A stretch of 16,885 bases of DNA from JANMEX01 sp049696015 (GTDB lineage: Bacteria > Pseudomonadota > Alphaproteobacteria > Rhizobiales > Rhizobiaceae), in NCBI GenBank assembly GCA_049696015.1, contig JBAVTG010000001.1, positions 1 to 16,885 of the forward strand, given 5' to 3'. The notes beneath the pieces are model-generated. The model did no database searches, was not told the origin of the DNA, and saw nothing but the letters and a program-made list of their open reading frames with translations. The first letter of the stretch is position 1. The number at the start of each line of letters is the position of its first letter. The position numbers and the translations under genes were made by a program. Positions 12,970 through 16,885 of the stretch are shown here, in pieces.

Positions 12970-13318
12970 TGGGTAGTCCGCCTGTTTCAACTGCTGTCCC
13001 TGCCAATATGATCAGTGTAGCACCCATTTCAAGCGCAAGGATGCCAATGCACAGGCACCAAAGTGCGGCAAACAGGACGGTTATGGTCCAGATCGGCATG
13101 CTGCACCGCGCCTGCGCCCGCGCGGCAATTGCCTCGCCAACCAACAGGTAGGGCCCGGCCAGCAACACGCGGCCAAGCGATTTGAGAATTTGCTGCGAAT
13201 CAACAAACGGTCTGTCGAGACACGCCGACGCTTGCATCCGGCTTTCCGCAAGCGTCCCGGCCGTTGCGCTCAACGCCGTTCCTGCAACAAAGGCCGCCAT
13301 CAACAGTTCCGCACTCAT
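12956..13318 (-). CDS. Small integral membrane protein, conserved type, function unknown
   Basis: A 120-residue protein with hydrophobic segments near residues 5-21 (MAAFVAGTALSATAG), about 48-64 (VLLAGPYLLVGEAIAAR) and 77-108 (TVLFAALWCLCIGILALE and the following ATLIILAG), so three or four membrane helices. I recognise the general look of small Rhizobiales membrane proteins (possibly DUF6949), but I am not sure of the name, and no catalytic motif is visible. Start ATG at 13318 has GGA eight bases upstream; ATG at 13327 is three codons longer and almost as good. Its end overlaps the gamma-carbonic-anhydrase start, so the two are probably made together. The gene is divergent from the membrane-anchored protein at 13418. 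Confidence 0.72.
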   Translation of the reverse strand: MSAELLMAAFVAGTALSATAGTLAESRMQASACLDRPFVDSQQILKSLGRVLLAGPYLLVGEAIAARAQARCSMPIWTITVLFAALWCLCIGILALEMGATLIILAGTAVETGGLPNGSL

Positions 13319-13370
13319 TTCAACCATCCGTTAACCATAAGCCGCGACAGTGCAGCATGTCATCCCCCTG

Positions 13371-13393
13371 CAAGCAACGTGCCGCGTTGTTTG
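13371..13393. other. Hairpin in the divergent control region
   Basis: CAAGCAACG (13371-13379), 5-base loop, CGTTGTTTG (13385-13393): a 9-bp stem with one G-T pair, 25 bp before the plus-strand ATG at 13418. It could be an operator or a 5'-leader stem. The sequence GTTAACCATAA nearby (13330-13340) is a frequent kind of promoter-region word in this group but not a full CtrA site. Confidence 0.3.
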
Positions 13394-13417
13394 TCCGATT
13401 TCGGGACTGGAGTTTTC

Positions 13418-14143
13418 ATGTCGCACACCGCAGATGCCGGATATGTCGCGGTCGAATCGCGGTTTTTTCACCGCATTTTCTGGATTTTCGCCATTCTGGC
13501 GGGTCTGTCTTTGGTCATCAGTGTTGTGGGCGGTGAAATTGGCTCGCGCCTGTCGATGGGTGGGCACACGGACAGTTCGGAAGTCCATGAGATTGTCATT
13601 GGCAATGACGTGCTGTCCGTTTCATCCAACCGCATCCGCTATCCCGAACAGCGGCGCGACGGGGTCGCCAAAAGCATCGATCTTTATGCGCTCTGGCCAA
13701 CCATGGAAGGCTTCAGCGAGAAAGAGCGCGCGGCATTCAACAATGTCGGGCAGGACAAGAAGCTGATGTTTCTGTCTTTCGAGCCGCGCTCGCTCAGCCG
13801 TGACATGTCCGGGCGGTTTGAGCCGATTTACAGTAAAATGATCACACGCCAGGGCGAAACTTTGGCAAATGGACTGGTCCGCTACGCGCTGCCGGAATCG
13901 GCAGGTTTCGTCGACGAGACACTCATGGTCGGCAAACGCGGTGACGGCAGCGTGTTTGTCGCCCGCTGCTTGACGGAGGCGAAAGCAGCCACCGCGCTCG
14001 CTGCATGCGACCGGGATATTCATGTCGGCGAAGATTTGATGCTTATGGCGCGGTTTCCGGCCGAGCTACTCGATGATTGGAAAACGCTTGATCTCAATCT
14101 GACGGCATTTGCCGATCAGACCGTCCGTTCCATAAAGCCGTAA
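13418..14143 (+). CDS. Membrane-anchored protein of unknown function
   Basis: A 241-residue protein with a short basic/polar N-terminus, one clear membrane helix (IFWIFAILAGLSLVISVVGG, about 20-39) and a large C-terminal domain presumably in the periplasm. No lipobox and no typical signal cleavage site, so it should stay anchored. The soluble part has no motif I recognise; it contains a central YALWPTMEGFS segment, a VARC...ACDRDIHV pair of cysteines (possible disulfide) and a final helical stretch. A longer open frame reaches back to 13190, but it runs antisense through the divergent gene; the ATG at 13418 has GGAG with a six-base spacer, so I start there. The gene stands alone and converges on DUF3126 with 8 bp between stops. 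Confidence 0.8.
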   Translation: MSHTADAGYVAVESRFFHRIFWIFAILAGLSLVISVVGGEIGSRLSMGGHTDSSEVHEIVIGNDVLSVSSNRIRYPEQRRDGVAKSIDLYALWPTMEGFSEKERAAFNNVGQDKKLMFLSFEPRSLSRDMSGRFEPIYSKMITRQGETLANGLVRYALPESAGFVDETLMVGKRGDGSVFVARCLTEAKAATALAACDRDIHVGEDLMLMARFPAELLDDWKTLDLNLTAFADQTVRSIKP

Positions 14144-14151
14144 AGATCAGA

Positions 14152-14358
14152 TCAAAGATCGCCTTCGAGAATGGCCATCGAGAAATTGTACGACAGGTCG
14201 CCGTCTTCATCATCGCGGTAGATGATGCCGAGAAACTCTTCGCCCAGGAACAATTCAGCTGAATCGTCCTTGCGCGGGCGGGCTTTGACCTGCAATGCCT
14301 GGTTCAGGAATACGCGCTTGAAATAGGCGTCGAGCTTCTTCAGTTCTTCCGGTTTCAA
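14152..14358 (-). CDS. DUF3126 family protein
   Basis: A 68-residue protein matching the small DUF3126 family found in Alphaproteobacteria, whose function is unknown. The recognisable core is KKLDAYFKRVF, then VKARPRKDDSAELFLGEEF, then the ending DGDLSYNFSMAILEGDL. No signal peptide or membrane segment, so cytosolic. I prefer a TTG start at 14358 because GGAG (14369-14366) lies seven bases upstream and the resulting protein begins KPEELKKLD as I remember for the family. ATG at 14373 and ATG at 14403 are alternatives that would give 73 or 83 residues but lack a good Shine-Dalgarno. It follows cysE by about 110 bp on the same strand, a neighbourhood I recall for this family, hinting at a sulfur or cysteine link (inference). 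Confidence 0.85.
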   Translation of the reverse strand: MKPEELKKLDAYFKRVFLNQALQVKARPRKDDSAELFLGEEFLGIIYRDDEDGDLSYNFSMAILEGDL

Positions 14359-14466
14359 GGCATGTCTCCGCATCTCGATGTTTTCTGACGCGGCTTTTGC
14401 CATGCGGCATGAGCGGCTGCAAGCTAAACAGACCGTTCAGCCAGCAATTCAGTGGACAGACGGTGT

Positions 14467-15309
14467 TCAGCCGTCGTTCTCCATATCGATGGCTGCAATT
14501 GTAAGCAGTTGATCCATGGCGCGCCCCGGCTCGGCGCAACCTGCCTCCCCGACAATTCTTGCCGGCACGCCTGCAACCGTGACCCCGTTGGGTACCGGCT
14601 TGAGCACCACAGATCCGGCCGCCACTTTTGAGCAGCAGCCAACTTCGATGTTGCCAAGGATTTCCGCGCCCGCCCCAATCAACACCCCACGTCTGATTTT
14701 CGGATGCCGGTCGCCGGTTTCCTTGCCGGTTCCGCCAAGCGTCACGCCTTGCAAAATGGACACGTCGTCCTCAATCACCGCCGTCATGCCAATGACAATG
14801 CCGGTGGCGTGGTCAAAGAATATGCCCTGCCCCATTTTGACGGCGGGATGGACATCGACTTGGAAGATCGCCGACATGCGGCTTTGCAGGTACAAAGCGA
14901 AATCACGGCGCCCCGTTTCCCATAACCAATGGGCCAGCCGGTGGGTCTGGATGGCGTGGAACCCTTTGAAATAGAGCAGCGGGTCAATGTAGCGCTCGCA
15001 TGCCGGATCGCGGTCAAAAACTGCCTGCATGTCGATACGCAGTGTCTTTGACCAGTTCGCATTCGCATCGGCCATCGCCTGGAATGTCTGGCGTAACAGC
15101 GACGCCGGGACATCGGGGTGATCCAGCCGCTCTGAAATGCGGTGAATGACGGCCGATTCGAGCGAGCCGTGATTCAAAATGGTCGAAAACATGAATACGG
15201 CCAGCACTGGATCACTGTCGGCTGCGCTTTGCGCCTCGCGTCGGACGGCATCCCAAACCGGGTCGACCAGCGTGCGCCGGGCTTCCATTAGATTTGCACT
15301 GTTTGGCAT
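14467..15309 (-). CDS. cysE: Serine O-acetyltransferase
   Basis: A 280-residue enzyme that acetylates L-serine with acetyl-CoA to O-acetylserine, the first step of cysteine synthesis in the cytosol. The N-terminal alpha-helical domain (about 15-145) is followed by a left-handed beta-helix of hexapeptide repeats (about 150-250). The catalytic residues are visible: D152 in VDVHPA and D166-H167 in FDHATGIVIG; the acetyl-CoA loop TLGGTGKETGDRHPKI follows. The C-terminal tail (about 256-280) is where cysteine feedback and CysK binding act in relatives; here it ends in DMENDG rather than the E. coli-type isoleucine end, so tight CysK docking is doubtful (inference). ATG at 15309 has GGAG six bases upstream. 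A TATATT near 15340 on the minus strand could be its -10. It lies 72 bp after recQ. Confidence 0.97.
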   Translation of the reverse strand: MPNSANLMEARRTLVDPVWDAVRREAQSAADSDPVLAVFMFSTILNHGSLESAVIHRISERLDHPDVPASLLRQTFQAMADANANWSKTLRIDMQAVFDRDPACERYIDPLLYFKGFHAIQTHRLAHWLWETGRRDFALYLQSRMSAIFQVDVHPAVKMGQGIFFDHATGIVIGMTAVIEDDVSILQGVTLGGTGKETGDRHPKIRRGVLIGAGAEILGNIEVGCCSKVAAGSVVLKPVPNGVTVAGVPARIVGEAGCAEPGRAMDQLLTIAAIDMENDG

Positions 15310-15381
15310 GGCCATCTCCATCGTGTGTGCCATCAATATAGTGCATTTTGGGAGCTTGCGAAATCCCGTGGGCAAATATGC

Positions 15382-16885
15382 CTAGTTGCCGCCCGCTGCT
15401 GAAAGTGTCGAGGCAATCTCTTCCAGAAATATGGTGCCGAATTCCTTGAGTTTCGCATCACCCACGCCATGAATCTGATTGAAATCATGCGTTGTCAGTG
15501 GCTTCAGCCTCGCCATATCAATCAGCGACTTGTCAGAGAAAATCACATAGGCGGGCACGCCGCGCGCTGCCGCCAGTTGGCGCCGCAGCGCCTTGAGTCC
15601 ATTTAATATGGCTTCCGTCAACGGGTCTGTGCTTGCGGCTGCCATCGCCTCATTTCGCTGTGTCTTCTTGGTGATCTTGACCGTATCGCGCCGGTATCGG
15701 AATTCGCCTTCGCCACGCAACAAGGCCTTGCCGCGGGGATCCGCCGACAGGCCGCCATAGCCGCCTGTATCCAAAGCCAAAAGGCCTGACGCTGCCATTT
15801 GCCGGATCAGCGATTGCCATTCGCTGCGCGCCCGGTTTTGGCCAGAGCCGAATGCCTGAACTTTGTCATGGCCGAAACTGGCGGTCCGCTCGGTTGCTTT
15901 GCCCAAAAGCACATCGGTCAGATGCACGGCGCCAAACCGTTCGCCGGTCTGGATTGCAGCAGCCAAGACTTTGCATGCGTCCTCGGTGCCATCCAGTGTC
16001 TCAACGGGATTGGTGCAGCCGTCGCAATTGCCGCAGGGTTCGGCGACTTCGCCAAAATAGGACAACAGCATAATCCTCCGGCATCCGGGCGCTTGGCAGT
16101 AGTTGACCAGCATGTCCAGCCGCCGATGTTCGCGCCGCTTGAGCATGTCTTGCGCATCGTTTTGCTCGATGAAATTGCGCCGCAGCCTGATATCGCCAAG
16201 TCCAAACAGCATGTAGGCGGCAGCTGGCTGTCCATCGCGCCCGGCACGGCCAATCTCCTGATAATAGGCGTCCAGTGAGGATGGCAGATCGGCATGGAAG
16301 ACAAAGCGCACGTCCGGCTTGTCGATCCCCATGCCAAAGGCGATGGTGGCGCAGACAATCACGCCGCGCTCGGCCATGAACAGCTCCTGCGCCGCCGCCC
16401 TGTCCGCTGGCGACAATCCGGCATGGTAAGCGACCGCACGATACCCATTGTCGTTCAGGAAAAACGCCCACTCTTCGCAGGATTTGCGCGACAATGCATA
16501 GACAATGCCGCTTGAGCCGTTGCGGCCGTCCAGAAAAGCCAGCAATTGATTTCTCGTGCTGCCTTTAGCCTCGACGGTCAGGCTGATGTTTGGCCGGTCA
16601 AAGCCGGAAACATGCACCTTTGCCTTGCCACCAAACAGCCGGTCCACAATATCGCGCCGTGCAGCTTCGTCGGCCGTTGCGGTAAACGCGCCGATCGGAA
16701 CATCAGCAAATGCATCACGCAATCCATGCAGCGCTTCATATTCAGGACGGAATGATGCCCCCCAATGGGATATGCAATGCGCTTCATCGACTGCAATCAT
16801 TTTGACATCCAGCCGCTGCAGCGCCGCAATCATCCTCTCGGTCATCAGCCGTTCTGGCGCCATGTAGAGAATACGGATGTCGCCG
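15382..16885 (-). CDS. recQ: ATP-dependent DNA helicase RecQ, N-terminus outside the window
   Basis: About 500 residues of the RecQ helicase, missing the start: the frame is open to the window edge (GDIRILYMAPERL). It unwinds DNA 3' to 5' for recombination and repair. Seen in order: motif II DEAH in AVDEAHCISHWG followed by the aromatic-rich loop SFRPEYEAL; helicase C domain with GFDRPN, YALSRKSCE, and motif VI QEIGRAGRDGQPA; the zinc-binding cysteines in YCQAPGCRR and EPCGNCDGC; the winged-helix RQC region (about 300-380 of the visible part); and a single HRDC domain at the end (TEAILNGLKALRRQLA to HGVGDAKLKEFG). The aromatic-rich loop has SHWG in place of the usual SQWG. No frameshift. Walker A lies beyond the right edge. 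Confidence 0.98.
   Translation of the reverse strand, partial: GDIRILYMAPERLMTERMIAALQRLDVKMIAVDEAHCISHWGASFRPEYEALHGLRDAFADVPIGAFTATADEAARRDIVDRLFGGKAKVHVSGFDRPNISLTVEAKGSTRNQLLAFLDGRNGSSGIVYALSRKSCEEWAFFLNDNGYRAVAYHAGLSPADRAAAQELFMAERGVIVCATIAFGMGIDKPDVRFVFHADLPSSLDAYYQEIGRAGRDGQPAAAYMLFGLGDIRLRRNFIEQNDAQDMLKRREHRRLDMLVNYCQAPGCRRIMLLSYFGEVAEPCGNCDGCTNPVETLDGTEDACKVLAAAIQTGERFGAVHLTDVLLGKATERTASFGHDKVQAFGSGQNRARSEWQSLIRQMAASGLLALDTGGYGGLSADPRGKALLRGEGEFRYRRDTVKITKKTQRNEAMAAASTDPLTEAILNGLKALRRQLAAARGVPAYVIFSDKSLIDMARLKPLTTHDFNQIHGVGDAKLKEFGTIFLEEIASTLSAAGGN

Noticed and set aside
13190..13417. Upstream extension of the membrane-anchored protein
   Set aside because: The extra 76 codons are antisense to the membrane-protein gene, lack a ribosome site, and would put a polar stretch before the membrane helix; ATG 13418 has a good GGAG.
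1..16885. CRISPR array, insertion sequence, prophage, or defence island
   Set aside because: No regularly spaced repeats, transposase, integrase, terminal repeats or known defence domains were found; gene content is housekeeping.

Overview
The window reads as chromosomal core DNA of an alphaproteobacterium, most likely of the order Hyphomicrobiales (Rhizobiales, Phyllobacteriaceae-like). The basis is gene content and protein style: a PAS_5-type PAS protein next to a tandem PilZ protein, a LapG-type transglutaminase-like cysteine peptidase, a DUF3126 protein beside cysE, a divergent IscU-like scaffold beside yidD and thrS, and a stand-alone hisI after folE. No phage, transposon, CRISPR array, tRNA or rRNA gene was recognised. 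Both window edges cut a gene: a class III alcohol dehydrogenase on the left and recQ on the right.

Layout. (1) 1-636: 3' part of the glutathione-dependent formaldehyde dehydrogenase gene, convergent with a nitroreductase gene (650-1234). A shared divergent promoter region (1235-1349) with a perfect inverted repeat lies between the nitroreductase and a secreted three-repeat protein (1350-2303). (2) 2286-6126, all minus strand, reading right to left: IscU-like scaffold, yidD, thrS and a PlsC-type acyltransferase, which look co-oriented and partly operonic. (3) 6127-6359: divergent control region with a palindromic -10 box, a folE leader with several possible RNA stems and a T7 tract, and a second structure over the folE ribosome binding site. 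(4) 6360-8545, plus strand: folE, hisI and a patatin-like phospholipase. (5) 8552-9795, minus strand: CBS-domain protein and rhomboid protease. (6) 9796-10152: a gene-free stretch with a strong minus-strand terminator, two further hairpins and a sigma-54-like promoter. (7) 10153-12343, plus strand: PAS protein, tandem PilZ protein and LapG-like peptidase, a plausible cyclic-di-GMP/cell-envelope set. (8) 12436-13318, minus: gamma-carbonic-anhydrase-like protein translationally coupled to a small membrane protein. (9) 13418-14143, plus: membrane-anchored protein of unknown function. (10) 14152-16885, minus: recQ, cysE and DUF3126.

Most genes are ordinary housekeeping genes. The unusual material is in the non-coding DNA: the folE leader, the pilZ leader, a candidate small RNA or attenuator upstream of the rhomboid gene, and a C-rich hairpin plus terminator after the LapG-like gene that shares a 32-bp motif with the rhomboid upstream region. 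All RNA structures were paired by eye and not folded by software, so they are hypotheses. Several annotated starts (nitroreductase, DUF3126, PAS, CBS, rhomboid) were moved inward from the longest frame because of Shine-Dalgarno position, promoter position or family length.
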